A stretch of DNA of 64,000 nucleotides from Shimia litoralis (GTDB taxonomy: Bacteria > Pseudomonadota > Alphaproteobacteria > Rhodobacterales > Rhodobacteraceae). The notes under the pieces are model-generated. The model ran no database searches. It saw only the letters and a list, made by a program, of their open reading frames with translations, and was not told the DNA's origin. Made by a program: the position numbers and the translations under genes. Below, in pieces: positions 18,349 to 27,878 of the stretch; position 1 is the stretch's first letter; each line of letters opens with the position of its first letter. The stretch covers positions 85,787 to 149,786 of the forward strand of contig NZ_SULI01000008.1 of the NCBI RefSeq assembly GCF_005518135.1, given 5' to 3'.

Positions 18349-20520
18349 TTAAGCGATGGCGGCGGCAAAACTGCTCCGGAAGATGTCGGACAGCTCGGCC
18401 AGCGGGGCTTCGGAGCCGCCGATATAGACGGTGTCACCGGAAAACTTACCCACGGTTTCGATCGTGATTTTGGCTTGTCCGGCGGCGATCATCAGCGCCT
18501 CGGCTTGGTCAAAGTTGCATGCCACCAGATACCGTGCTTGATCTTCGCCAAACAGGGTTGGGGTGTCTGCTGCATCCAAGGTCACGCCAACGCCAGCCGC
18601 TTCGGCCATTTCAAAGGCAGCAAGCGCCAAACCGCCATCCGACAAGTCGGTGCACGCTTTGATAAAATCACGGTTGTCGCGGATGAAGTCGCCATGGCGT
18701 TTTTCCGCGGCCAGATCAACCGCAGGTGCGTCGCCGTCTTCACGGTTGAACACTTCGGCCAACAACGCCGACTGCCCCAAATGGCCTAGGGTATCGCCAA
18801 TCAACAAGGCCACATGGCCATCGCGGGCTTCGCCAACGATGGGCTCTTCGCCTGCCGCGATCAAACCCACGGCTCCGATTGTCGGGGTGGGCAGGATACC
18901 TGTGCCGTCGGTTTCGTTATACAAGGACACGTTGCCGGACACGATGGGCATATCCAGCGCGGCCACGGCTTCGCCGATGCCTTTGATGGCAAACACAAAT
19001 TGGCCCATGATCTCGGGTTTTTCAGGATTGCCAAAGTTCATATTGTCGGTGGTTGCCAAAGGTGTGGCGCCCACGGCGATCAGGTTACGATAGGCTTCTG
19101 CGACGGCTTGTTTGCCGCCCTCAAATGGGTTGGCTTTGACGTAGCGTGGTGTCACATCGGATGTAAATGCCAGCATTTTGTCGGTGCCGTGCACACGGAT
19201 GATACCAGAGCCTTGGCCCGGCGTGCGTGCGCTATCGGCCATCACCATGGTGTCATATTGTTCATAGACCCATTGTTTAGCTGCATAGTTCGGGCTTGAA
19301 ATCAGCGCCTTGAGCCCGTCGATTGGATCAATTGTCGGGACATCTTCATCCGTCAGCGGCTCGGCGGCAGGAGTTTCCACCCATGGGCGGTCATACTCGG
19401 GGGCCGACCCTGACAAGGTTGCCAGAGGCAGGTCGGCTTTGACTTCACCATTGTGCAGGATCAAGAAGCGGTCTTCGGCAATGGTTTCACCGACGATGGC
19501 GAAATCGAGGTCCCATTTTTCGAACACGGCGCGCGCTTCGGCTTCCAGTTCTGGTTTCAGAACCATCAGCATCCGCTCTTGCGACTCTGACAGCATCATT
19601 TCATAGGCGGTCATGTTGTCTTCGCGTTGGGGCACATCTTCGAGGTTCAGCTTGACGCCAAGGCCGCCTTTGTCGCCCATTTCCACAGCAGAACAGGTCA
19701 GACCCGCAGCCCCCATGTCTTGGATCGAAATCACCGCACCTGTTTGCATCAGCTCTAGCGTGGCTTCCATCAAACGTTTTTCGGTGAAGGGGTCGCCAAC
19801 TTGGACGGTCGGGCGTTTTTCTTCAATTGTGTCATCGAATTCAGCCGACGCCATTGTCGCGCCGCCAACACCATCACGGCCGGTTTTGGCGCCAAGATAC
19901 ACAACCGGCATGCCGATGCCCGACGCTGCAGAATAGAAAATGCTGTCGGTTTGCGCGATACCTGCGGCAAAGGCGTTGACCAGACAGTTGCCGTTATAGG
20001 CCGGATGAAACCGCACTTCGCCGCCCACAGTCGGAACGCCAAAACAGTTGCCATAGCCGCCGACACCTTCGACCACACCGTTGACCAACTGGCGGGTCTT
20101 TGGGTGAGAGGTTTCGCCAAACGACAGCGAGTTCATCGCAGCAATCGGGCGGGCGCCCATGGTGAACACATCGCGCAGAATGCCACCGACGCCGGTGGCG
20201 GCGCCTTGGTAAGGTTCGATATAAGACGGGTGGTTGTGGCTTTCCATCTTGAAGACCACACATTGACCATCGCCAATATCAACGATGCCTGCGTTTTCAC
20301 CGGGGCCACAGATGACCTGAGGGCCTTCGGTGGGCAGAGTGCGCAGCCATTTCTTGGATGATTTATAAGAGCAGTGTTCATTCCACATGGCCGAAAAGAT
20401 GCCAAGTTCGGTGAATGTCGGTTCGCGGCCGATAATCTCGAGAATGCGTTCATACTCGTCTGGGCTAAGCCCGTGCGATGCGATCAGTTCTTCGGTAATG
20501 GCCGGTTCCTGAATGGTCAT
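18349..20520 (-). CDS. purL: Phosphoribosylformylglycinamidine synthase, PurL subunit
   Basis: ATP-dependent synthesis of FGAM from FGAR in purine biosynthesis, acting with PurQ and PurS. 723 aa, the small PurL type. Seen: [17 protein letters not shown] around residue 45, [24 protein letters not shown] around residues 90-115 in two blocks, [11 protein letters not shown] around residue 225, and [20 protein letters not shown] near the C-terminal AIRS-like domain. Start at 20520 follows GGGGA by five bases. No purQ or purS beside it. Confidence 0.96.
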   Translation of the reverse strand: MTIQEPAITEELIASHGLSPDEYERILEIIGREPTFTELGIFSAMWNEHCSYKSSKKWLRTLPTEGPQVICGPGENAGIVDIGDGQCVVFKMESHNHPSYIEPYQGAATGVGGILRDVFTMGARPIAAMNSLSFGETSHPKTRQLVNGVVEGVGGYGNCFGVPTVGGEVRFHPAYNGNCLVNAFAAGIAQTDSIFYSAASGIGMPVVYLGAKTGRDGVGGATMASAEFDDTIEEKRPTVQVGDPFTEKRLMEATLELMQTGAVISIQDMGAAGLTCSAVEMGDKGGLGVKLNLEDVPQREDNMTAYEMMLSESQERMLMVLKPELEAEARAVFEKWDLDFAIVGETIAEDRFLILHNGEVKADLPLATLSGSAPEYDRPWVETPAAEPLTDEDVPTIDPIDGLKALISSPNYAAKQWVYEQYDTMVMADSARTPGQGSGIIRVHGTDKMLAFTSDVTPRYVKANPFEGGKQAVAEAYRNLIAVGATPLATTDNMNFGNPEKPEIMGQFVFAIKGIGEAVAALDMPIVSGNVSLYNETDGTGILPTPTIGAVGLIAAGEEPIVGEARDGHVALLIGDTLGHLGQSALLAEVFNREDGDAPAVDLAAEKRHGDFIRDNRDFIKACTDLSDGGLALAAFEMAEAAGVGVTLDAADTPTLFGEDQARYLVACNFDQAEALMIAAGQAKITIETVGKFSGDTVYIGGSEAPLAELSDIFRSSFAAAIA

Positions 20521-20619
20521 AAGATTCCCCAAGGCTGCTGTTGGGCGTCTCTTAATCTAAACCGTCGTAAGGGGGAAGGGGGCGCTTGCGCACAGTACGA
20601 TTCATCATTCAAGTGGTGC

Positions 20620-20652
20620 AAAAAGGAACGGCGAGGTGTTCACCCCGCCGTT
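20620..20652 (-). terminator. Terminator of the MscS-family channel gene
   Basis: Arms AACGGCG and CGCCGTT with continuing GGTG/CACC pairing; followed on the minus strand by CCTTTTTG. 52 bp after the stop. Confidence 0.8.
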
Positions 20653-20704
20653 GTGTGTCACGCGACCTTGCTAAAGCCGCAGTGTGTATACGAGACCTGA
20701 CGTA

Positions 20705-22996
20705 TCAATCGGGGCCCTTTGCGGGGGCCGCAGCCGGACCTTGGTCTTGTGACGCCACAGCAGCCCCAGCCGCCGCAACGGTCAAGCTTTCTTCGCGAGA
20801 CATGTCGTCGTAATGCTCGGCTTCCATGCCTGGAATGGCGACGCGTACTTCGCGACGGGCAAAATCGATATCCGCTTCGGCAAACGCCGCTTTGATCTTG
20901 TTATAGATTTCTTTGCGGATCATGAATTGCTTGCCTGGTTTCGCCATGAACTTACCACGGATCACCATGCCGACATCGTCGATATCAAACACACCTTGCG
21001 ATTTGAAAGGCTGTAGGAAGTCGTCTTTGAACAGCGGGTCTTCCAACATTTCCTGACCAATCTTTTTGAAGATCTTTTTGATCTGGTTGGGATTGGTGTC
21101 GAAAGGTACTGTGAACTTGAGCTTCATGATCACCCAGTCACGGCTATAGTTGGTGAGCTGAGGGATTTGACCATAAGGCACCGTGTGCACGGCTCCTCGG
21201 TGATGGCGAAGCTGCATCGAGCGGATTGAAATCTTTTCAACCGCACCCATTGTGCCACCGATCTCGACATATTCGCCGACACGGAAAGCGTCATCCACAA
21301 GGAAGAACACGCCCGACACAATGTCTGTCACAAGCTGTTGCGCACCAAAGCCGATGGCCAAACCTGCGATACCAGCGCCCGCCAAGAGCGGCGTGATGTC
21401 GATGCCCAGATTGCCCACAGCCAACAGGCCAAAGATCACAATGATTGTGGCTTTGGCAGACAAAAGCGCCAGCGGAAGAACTGTCGACAGACGAGAGCCG
21501 CTTGCGCCGCCCATTTCTGCGTCGGCGTCTTCTTGGCTCATGCCCAAGGCAGTCTGTTCTGCAGCCAGACGGCTGTTGATCCAGAGCGATGTGCCCTCAT
21601 AGACCACATAACCCACAACCAGCGTCATCACGAAGCTAAAGACATTGTCCGCGATACCAGCGCCATTCTGAAGCAGTTGCAGAATGCTGAGATCCCACGC
21701 GTTGGCGATCAAAATCATGATGATGCCCACAGCAACAACCCGGCCGATGCGCACAAGGCTGCGCTTGGTCGATATATACGCGGCTTCTGCAGCGGGGCCT
21801 TCGCCAGCCATTGGTGGGACAAGGTGGCGCACAAGTCCGCGAATGGCGGTGTCAACAACGGGTGCTGCCAGCAGCAGGAACATGGTGACATAATGCGCAC
21901 CGTGCAAGAGCTGAGTGACCTGACCAAGTCCGATCAATATGCTGACCAAAGCCCAAGTGGCCATTGCAACGCCCATTGCAAAGTAAGGATAGGCATTTGC
22001 AGCGACTTCATCAAAATCGGTTGTGTCAGGATCCGTGCCACGCATCATGTCACGCAACCCATCCCGAGCGATGAGGGCAATCGCGACGATGTACACATAG
22101 ACAAGGGTGTCCAGCCAGAACCCGAGACGGGTCTCAGGGCCAGGAACGCCGTTCTTGGTGGTAAAGGACACCGCCCAGATGGTCAGGCCGCCCAAAAAGA
22201 TCAGGCCGACAATGTGACGTTGTAGGAAACGCGCCCAGCGGTCATTCACATTGACCAACCGCAAGTCAGCGCGTTGTGGCGCCATCATAAAGCGTGTCGC
22301 GGCTGCAGTCAGGCGGGGCATCCAGATCAGATAGGTGACAAACGGGCCTGCAAAAGCAAGCTGTTCCTGAGACAGAATGCTGCGACCCACGATGCGGATG
22401 ACGACATAAAACACGATCAGGCCGAAAATTTCGCGCATGAACCGACGCAGCAAAAAGCCAACAGCGCCGCGCAGGCTGTCGTCGCCGGTGGCGACGGTCA
22501 GTTCTTTTGCACGGTTCATATAGGCCCGAACCGCGGTTTCTACGGCAAAGCCGATGGCCAGAACCAAGGCAATCAGACCAAACAACGTCATTACGCCGCT
22601 GGCACCGCCATAGCTTTCAACAAAATTTGAAATCGCTGTGGATACACCGGGAATAAGAGCAGGAAGTTTGGAAAGCGCGTCCATCAACGGGGTTGTGAAG
22701 GCCGTCCAAAGTCGAGACATCTTTTCAAAGAATGTCATGTCGTTTGTCGATGCTGCTGCGGCAGTTTCCGCAGCGGCGTCCAGACGGTCAAGCAACAGAC
22801 TGCGCACTTGGTCATCGGACATACGCGCTACGGCTGCATTGATGGCCTCTGGCGTCATGTCTTCGGGGGAAATGGTTGGTGCCTCGGCAGCGGGCGCGCC
22901 GCCGGTGCTGGGTAACGGCATTTGGGCCGTTGCGGGAAAAGCAGACGCGAGCGACAGAAATGCCGCGCAGGCCCACAAAATCATAAATCGATACAT
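20705..22996 (-). CDS. Large MscS-family mechanosensitive channel
   Basis: 763 aa. Seen: a signal peptide (MYRFMILWACAAFLSLASAF, cleavage near ATAQ), a periplasmic region, about ten membrane segments (residues about 130-590), then the MscS core: LLAGAGIAGLAIGFGAQQL, the glycine-rich pore helix, VSGVFFLVDDAFRVGEYVEI and VPYGQIPQLTNYSRDW in the cytoplasmic beta domain. Length and signal peptide resemble YbiO/YnaI-type or MscM-like proteins rather than the 286-aa MscS. Role: release of solutes on hypo-osmotic shock. Monocistronic, with a strong terminator. Confidence 0.9.
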   Translation of the reverse strand: MYRFMILWACAAFLSLASAFPATAQMPLPSTGGAPAAEAPTISPEDMTPEAINAAVARMSDDQVRSLLLDRLDAAAETAAAASTNDMTFFEKMSRLWTAFTTPLMDALSKLPALIPGVSTAISNFVESYGGASGVMTLFGLIALVLAIGFAVETAVRAYMNRAKELTVATGDDSLRGAVGFLLRRFMREIFGLIVFYVVIRIVGRSILSQEQLAFAGPFVTYLIWMPRLTAAATRFMMAPQRADLRLVNVNDRWARFLQRHIVGLIFLGGLTIWAVSFTTKNGVPGPETRLGFWLDTLVYVYIVAIALIARDGLRDMMRGTDPDTTDFDEVAANAYPYFAMGVAMATWALVSILIGLGQVTQLLHGAHYVTMFLLLAAPVVDTAIRGLVRHLVPPMAGEGPAAEAAYISTKRSLVRIGRVVAVGIIMILIANAWDLSILQLLQNGAGIADNVFSFVMTLVVGYVVYEGTSLWINSRLAAEQTALGMSQEDADAEMGGASGSRLSTVLPLALLSAKATIIVIFGLLAVGNLGIDITPLLAGAGIAGLAIGFGAQQLVTDIVSGVFFLVDDAFRVGEYVEIGGTMGAVEKISIRSMQLRHHRGAVHTVPYGQIPQLTNYSRDWVIMKLKFTVPFDTNPNQIKKIFKKIGQEMLEDPLFKDDFLQPFKSQGVFDIDDVGMVIRGKFMAKPGKQFMIRKEIYNKIKAAFAEADIDFARREVRVAIPGMEAEHYDDMSREESLTVAAAGAAVASQDQGPAAAPAKGPD

Positions 22997-23115
22997 CGGA
23001 TCCTCGGGAAAATATTTATCGCGACTACTTTAGCAGTCGAGTCCATTTTTGCGAGGCGAAAGTTCTTATAACGCGTGAATTTAGGGCAAACTTCACGTCC
23101 CAGTCGTCGTTGAAC

Positions 23116-23144
23116 AAAAAAAAGGCCGAGCACGAAGCTCGGCC
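23116..23144 (-). terminator. Strong intrinsic terminator in the 23.1-kb intergenic region
   Basis: Arms GGCCGAGC (23124-23131) and GCTCGGCC (23137-23144), loop ACGAA, followed on the minus strand by a run of eight T. No protein gene ends close by: the LysR gene stops 142 bp away with its own hairpin in between. Confidence 0.85.
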
Positions 23145-23200
23145 GAAGTCCAACAGGGAGGTATGAAGGTGACTAGCAAATGTGCGTTTGTCATCTTCAT
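23116..23200 (-). ncRNA. Candidate small RNA with anti-Shine-Dalgarno CCUCC
   Basis: In a 289-bp gap. Read on the minus strand: hairpin with arms ATGAAG/CTTCAT plus TGAC/GTCA (23163-23200), a single-stranded part containing ACCTCCC, then a perfect terminator hairpin GGCCGAGC/GCTCGGCC with eight Ts. This hairpin-CCUCC-terminator design is seen in alphaproteobacterial small RNAs. The first hairpin pairs slightly better as a plus-strand RNA, where GGGAGG also precedes a GTG that opens a short 18-codon frame, so a leader peptide on the other strand is an alternative. Confidence 0.45.
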
Positions 23201-23242
23201 GAGTTCAATTAGGCATCAGTTTTGAATCGATCAAGGGAAACA

Positions 23243-23260
23243 ATGCCGCAGTTGCGGCAT
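23243..23260 (-). terminator. Possible terminator of the LysR gene
   Basis: Arms ATGCCGCA (23243-23250) and TGCGGCAT (23253-23260); followed on the minus strand by TGTTTCCC. 26 bp after the LysR stop. The T-tract is weak. Confidence 0.45.
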
Positions 23261-23285
23261 TTCCGGTATGCGCCTGACGCATATC

Positions 23286-24191
23286 TCAGAGTTTACCCTG
23301 TTGTCTCAACTGCTTGCGGTGTGAAATGATTTCTTCTTGCACAAAGTCGCGGAACGCAGAAATTCGCTTGGATTGGCGAAGTTCCTCGGGATAAGCCAGA
23401 AATACTGGGATATCCCCTGACTCGAGATCCGGAAGGATGCGCACCAAATTGGGGAAATCCTGTGTGACATAGTCTGGTAATACGCCCACGCCCAGATCAT
23501 GCAAAACGGCCTGAAGCACCCCGAAATAATTATTCACATACAAGACCGACTGAATGTCATTTGCCAGCAAAGATTGGACCAAACTTGCGCCAGCGCCGAC
23601 TTGGGCCGAGGTCATGTTCTGACAAATAAGGCGATGCTGACTAAGGTCTGCGGCGGATTGTGGCGTCCCTTTGCGCTCCAGATATTCTGGCGTTGCGTAC
23701 AGCCGCATGTGCACAGACATCAGGCGTTTGCGGATAAGGTCAGCCTGAGAGGGCTCCTTCATCCGAATGGCGACATCTGCCTCGCGCATGGGCAAATCGA
23801 GAACCTTTTCCTCGAGCATCAGGTCGATGTTCAGATCGGGATATTTTTCATACAGCTTGGGAAGACGCGGAGCCAGCCAAAGCGTGCCAAAGCCAGTGGT
23901 GGTTGTGACCCGTAATTCGCCGAACACTTCTTCTTCGCTGTCGCGTATGCGTGCAGCCGCCGCATCAAGGCGTTTGATCATGGCGCTGGTGGCGTCAAAG
24001 AGTAGCTCACCTTGTTCGGTCAGAATCAGGCCGCGTGCATGACGGTGGAAAAGCGTGGTGTTCAGGCTTTCCTCTAGGGCGCGCACCTGGCGTGACACCG
24101 CAGATTGCGACAAATGAAGGGTATCGCCTGCATGTGTCAGGCTTCCTGCATCCGCGACTGCGTGAAATATTCTAAGCTTATCCCAATCCAT
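23286..24191 (-). CDS. LysR-family transcriptional regulator
   Basis: 301 aa. Seen: winged HTH at residues about 4-63 (WDKLRIFHAVADAGSLTHAG, LSQSAVSRQVRALEESLNTT), then the effector domain, with ELRVTTTTGFGTLWLAPRLP at its start. The SQSAVSRQVRALE helix is canonical. Divergent from the indolepyruvate oxidoreductase; a 23-bp perfect palindrome lies in the shared 172-bp control region and fits LysR binding. It may therefore control aromatic amino-acid breakdown; this is inference. Confidence 0.9.
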   Translation of the reverse strand: MDWDKLRIFHAVADAGSLTHAGDTLHLSQSAVSRQVRALEESLNTTLFHRHARGLILTEQGELLFDATSAMIKRLDAAAARIRDSEEEVFGELRVTTTTGFGTLWLAPRLPKLYEKYPDLNIDLMLEEKVLDLPMREADVAIRMKEPSQADLIRKRLMSVHMRLYATPEYLERKGTPQSAADLSQHRLICQNMTSAQVGAGASLVQSLLANDIQSVLYVNNYFGVLQAVLHDLGVGVLPDYVTQDFPNLVRILPDLESGDIPVFLAYPEELRQSKRISAFRDFVQEEIISHRKQLRQQGKL

Positions 24192-24292
24192 ATCCGCAAC
24201 TTTCGCTTCCCTAGATCGTGTGTAATTGAAACAGCGCGAAAACGAAACCTGCTAGCGGGTGTTTGTCGACGATCGGCGGAAAATAAATCTTG

Positions 24293-24315
24293 TTAGGTCA
24301 TAATTTATGACCTAA
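24293..24315. promoter_or_regulatory. Perfect 23-bp palindromic operator before the indolepyruvate oxidoreductase
   Basis: Arms TTAGGTCATAA (24293-24303) and TTATGACCTAA (24305-24315) around one central T. The core from T24298 to A24310 has the T-N11-A spacing of LysR boxes. It sits 49 bp upstream of the oxidoreductase start and next to the divergent LysR gene. Confidence 0.65.
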
Positions 24316-24363
24316 TATCCTGCTATATTGTTTATAGAGAAAATCTGCGAGGGGAGACGCGCG

Positions 24364-27300
24364 ATGAGTATCCAGAAAGTTTCGCTAAACGACCGGCTGG
24401 ACCTGGACAAAGAAACCGTTCTTTTGAATGGGACACAGGCGCTGGTGCGTTTGATGTTGATGCAAAAAGCCCGAGACACCAAAGCCGGCTTGAATACCGC
24501 AGGCTATGTGACCGGCTATCGTGGATCACCTTTGGGCAATGTCGACAGCCAGATGATGCGCGCAGAGAGAGAGCTTAAGGCGGCTGATATTCTGTTTCAG
24601 TCCGGCTTGAACGAAGATCTGGCGGCGACCCAGCTTTGGGGTGCACAACAAGCCGAGCTTCGCGGTCAAGGAAAATTCGACGGGGTTTTCGGGCTTTGGT
24701 ATGGCAAAGGTCCAGGTGTGGACCGCACCGGGGACGTGATGCGTCACGCCAACATGGCTGGCACCGCAGCGCATGGTGGTGTGCTGATGGCAATGGGCGA
24801 TGACCACACGGGCGAGAGCTCAACCGTGCTGCACCAGTCCGAATGGGCGCTTGTCGATGCCTATATGCCAATTGTGAGCCCCGCAGGTGTGCAAGAAGTG
24901 ATGGATTACGGCCTGTATGGTCTGGCCCTGTCGCGGTTTGCGGGTGTCTGGGTGGGCCTGAAGACCATGAAAGACACCATCGAGGCGACATCGGTTGTGA
25001 ATGGCGACCCGCACCGGTTGTCATTTGTCACCCCCGATTTCGAGATGCCAGAGGACGGGTTGAACATCCGTCTGGTGGATACACCGCATGCCCAAGAGGC
25101 GCGGATGATTGATTATAAACGGTTCGCCGCCGAAGCCTTTTCCCATGCCAATAAGATGGACAAGCGCATGTGGGGCAAACCCAGTGCCAAGATCGGGTTT
25201 GTCGCGGCTGGCAAGAACTGGCTTGATTTGGTGCATGCGTTGTCATTGTTGGGGCTTGATGAAGACGACGCAGAACGGTTGGGCTTGACGACCTATAAGG
25301 TGGGGCAGACCTTCCCGCTGGATATGCGCGGCTTTTCCGAATGGGCCGATGGTCTTGATCTGATTGTTGTGGTCGAGGAAAAACGCAAGCTGATCGAGGT
25401 GCAAATCAAAGAGGCAATCTTCGACGATCGGCGCGGGCGTCGGGTCTATGGCTGGCACAAAGGTGGCGGCGCCGGATCCATGCACGGCGAAGAGCTGTTT
25501 CAAACACGCGATGCCCTGAACCCGATTATGATTGCCCAAAAGCTGGGCGCGATTTTGATCGAGGAGGGGCGCGGCACCGAGTCTATCAAAGCGGGGCTGC
25601 AAAAGCTGGAAGATGCGCAAAAGGCTGATAACGCCGAAGATATTGCCGCGCGTATTCCGTATTTCTGTTCTGGCTGTCCGCATAATTCGTCGACCAAAGT
25701 ACCAGACGGCAGTCGCGCCTATGCCGGTATTGGGTGCCATTATATGGTGCAATGGATGGATCGCGAGACAACTGGTTTCACCCACATGGGGGGCGAAGGG
25801 GCCAACTGGATTGGCGAGGCACCATTTTCGAAAACGGATCATGTGTTCCAAAATCTCGGAGATGGCACCTATAACCACTCGGGTGTCCAAGCCATTCGCG
25901 CGGCGTTGGCCGCCGGAACCAATATCACCTATAAAATCCTGTATAACGACGCTGTTGCGATGACCGGTGGTCAGGCCAATGATGGAAATCTTGATGCACC
26001 CAAAATTGTCCGCGAATTGCAGGCCATGGGCGTGCAAAATCTGGCAGTTGTGTATGATGACAAGGAAGATGTCACCAAGGACATGTTCCCGTCAGATATT
26101 GATTTTCATGAGCGCGCAGAGTTGAACTCTGTTCAGGAAAAGATGCGGGATATCAAAGGTGTGTCGGCCATTGTGTATGTGCAGACCTGCGCCGCAGAAA
26201 AGCGTCGTCGCCGCAAGCGCGGCCAGTTCCCTGATCCGGACAAGCGGGTCTTTATCAATACCGACATCTGTGAAGGATGTGGCGATTGCGGGGTTCAATC
26301 AAACTGTGTGTCCATCGAACCGGTCGAAACCGAACTCGGCCGCAAGCGCGCGATCAACCAATCGTCCTGTAATAAAGACTTTAGTTGTGTGAACGGGTTC
26401 TGCCCGTCCTTTGTGACGGTACAGGGCGCGAAAATTCGCAAAGAAGCCACGGCTGATTTGGATTTGCCCGACATGCCGATGCCAACACTGGCCCCCATTG
26501 AGGGCACGCATAACGTCGTGATTACCGGTGTTGGGGGGACGGGTGTTGTCACCATCGGGGCTGTGCTTGCTCAGGCGGCGCAGATTGATGGCAAAGCGGC
26601 TGGCATGATGGAAATGGCGGGGTTGGCCCAAAAAGGCGGCGCAGTTCATATCCATTGCCGTTTGGCAGAAACGCCCGAAGACATTAGCGCCATTCGTGTG
26701 GCGACGGGCGAATGTGATGCGCTGATTGGTGGGGATCTGGTTGTCAGTGCAGGCGCCAAGACGCTTGGTCTGACGTCGCAAGGGCGCACGGGGGCTGTGG
26801 TCAATAGCCACGAGATCATCACCGGAGATTTCACCCGCGACACTGAATTCAAGCTGCCGACCAGCCGGTTACAGCTTGCGCTTGAGGCGCGCATCCGCGA
26901 TGGGCTGGTGATGTTCGATGCCTCGGAACTTGCGCGCATTGTGCTGGGGGATTCGATTTATTCGAACATGATGATTTTCGGCGCGGCGTGGCAACAAGGC
27001 ATGGTGCCGGTCAGTCACGAAGCACTGGTCGAGGCGATCACCCTGAATGGGGCTGCGGTTGAGCGCAATTTGCTGGCCTTTGAAATCGGGCGATGGGCAG
27101 CGTTGTACCCCGATCAGGTTGCGGGCATGATGACGCCAAAGGTGTTGGATATGCCCAAGTCGCTTGAGGCCAAAATTGCATTTCGTGCCGAGCATCTTGT
27201 GAAATATCAAGGCAAAGGATTGGCCAAGCGGTATCGCAAACTGGTGGACAGCGTGTCTGACGAGCGTCTGAAAGAGGCGGTTGCGCTCGGCTACCACAAG

Positions 27301-27783
27301 CTGTTGTCCTATAAGGATGAATACGAGGTGGCGCGGCTGCATCTGGAAACACGTGCCAAGGCAGAGGCCGTATTCGAGGGCGATTTTGAGATGACGTATC
27401 ATCTGGCCCCGCCTGTTCTGAGCAAAGAAGGTCCAAATGGCCGCCCTGTGAAAAAGGAATTTGGGCACCGGATGTTGCGCGGGTTCAAAGTGCTGGCGGG
27501 CCTTAAACGTCTGCGCGGGACGCCGTTTGATGTGTTTGGATATACAGACGAACGCAAAATGGAACGTGCGTTGATCAAGCAATACGAGCGCGACATGGCC
27601 GACATTCTGGGCAAGCAAGGGGATGCCTCGCATGAAGCGGCGGTTGCTCTGGCGGAACTGCCGCTTCAAATTCGTGGCTTTGGTCCCGTCAAAATGGCCA
27701 ACGAGGCTAAGGCGGCCAAACGGCGTGAAGAACTGTTGGCGGCGTTAAATGGCGCACCTTCGATTCCGCGGGCTGCAGAGTAA
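24364..27783 (+). CDS. Indolepyruvate:ferredoxin oxidoreductase, fused alpha/beta type
   Basis: Oxidises aryl pyruvates (indolepyruvate, phenylpyruvate) to aryl-acetyl-CoA with ferredoxin, from aromatic amino acids. 1,139 aa, the fused form common in proteobacteria. Seen: N-terminal thiamine/pyrimidine domain (GYRGSPLGNVDSQM, around residue 46), thiamine-binding part with NDAVAMTGGQANDGNLDAP around residue 530, one 4Fe-4S motif CEGCGDCGVQSNC around residue 637, and a C-terminal gamma domain starting GVGGTGVVTIGAVLAQAA around residue 725. Start at 24364 has GGGGAG upstream. A LysR gene diverges from it. The downstream acyltransferase is separated by a GC-rich hairpin. Confidence 0.93.
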   Translation: MSIQKVSLNDRLDLDKETVLLNGTQALVRLMLMQKARDTKAGLNTAGYVTGYRGSPLGNVDSQMMRAERELKAADILFQSGLNEDLAATQLWGAQQAELRGQGKFDGVFGLWYGKGPGVDRTGDVMRHANMAGTAAHGGVLMAMGDDHTGESSTVLHQSEWALVDAYMPIVSPAGVQEVMDYGLYGLALSRFAGVWVGLKTMKDTIEATSVVNGDPHRLSFVTPDFEMPEDGLNIRLVDTPHAQEARMIDYKRFAAEAFSHANKMDKRMWGKPSAKIGFVAAGKNWLDLVHALSLLGLDEDDAERLGLTTYKVGQTFPLDMRGFSEWADGLDLIVVVEEKRKLIEVQIKEAIFDDRRGRRVYGWHKGGGAGSMHGEELFQTRDALNPIMIAQKLGAILIEEGRGTESIKAGLQKLEDAQKADNAEDIAARIPYFCSGCPHNSSTKVPDGSRAYAGIGCHYMVQWMDRETTGFTHMGGEGANWIGEAPFSKTDHVFQNLGDGTYNHSGVQAIRAALAAGTNITYKILYNDAVAMTGGQANDGNLDAPKIVRELQAMGVQNLAVVYDDKEDVTKDMFPSDIDFHERAELNSVQEKMRDIKGVSAIVYVQTCAAEKRRRRKRGQFPDPDKRVFINTDICEGCGDCGVQSNCVSIEPVETELGRKRAINQSSCNKDFSCVNGFCPSFVTVQGAKIRKEATADLDLPDMPMPTLAPIEGTHNVVITGVGGTGVVTIGAVLAQAAQIDGKAAGMMEMAGLAQKGGAVHIHCRLAETPEDISAIRVATGECDALIGGDLVVSAGAKTLGLTSQGRTGAVVNSHEIITGDFTRDTEFKLPTSRLQLALEARIRDGLVMFDASELARIVLGDSIYSNMMIFGAAWQQGMVPVSHEALVEAITLNGAAVERNLLAFEIGRWAALYPDQVAGMMTPKVLDMPKSLEAKIAFRAEHLVKYQGKGLAKRYRKLVDSVSDERLKEAVALGYHKLLSYKDEYEVARLHLETRAKAEAVFEGDFEMTYHLAPPVLSKEGPNGRPVKKEFGHRMLRGFKVLAGLKRLRGTPFDVFGYTDERKMERALIKQYERDMADILGKQGDASHEAAVALAELPLQIRGFGPVKMANEAKAAKRREELLAALNGAPSIPRAAE

Positions 27784-27835
27784 GGCAGGCCTTGGTCATC
27801 TTGCTGTTGCATCAGTGCCATAGGCTTTGATCCGA

Positions 27836-27856
27836 CGGGGCGCGTTTTGCGCCCCG
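27836..27856 (+). terminator. GC-rich hairpin after the indolepyruvate oxidoreductase
   Basis: Arms CGGGGCGC (27836-27843) and GCGCCCCG (27849-27856), loop GTTTT. No T-tract follows, so it may be a weak terminator or a transcript-end structure. Lies 52 bp after the stop. Confidence 0.4.
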
Positions 27857-27878
27857 AGGGATGAAAGGATACGGCTCG

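Noticed and set aside
25243..26037. Minus-strand frame opposite the indolepyruvate oxidoreductase
   Set aside because: Antisense to conserved oxidoreductase sequence, no recognisable protein.
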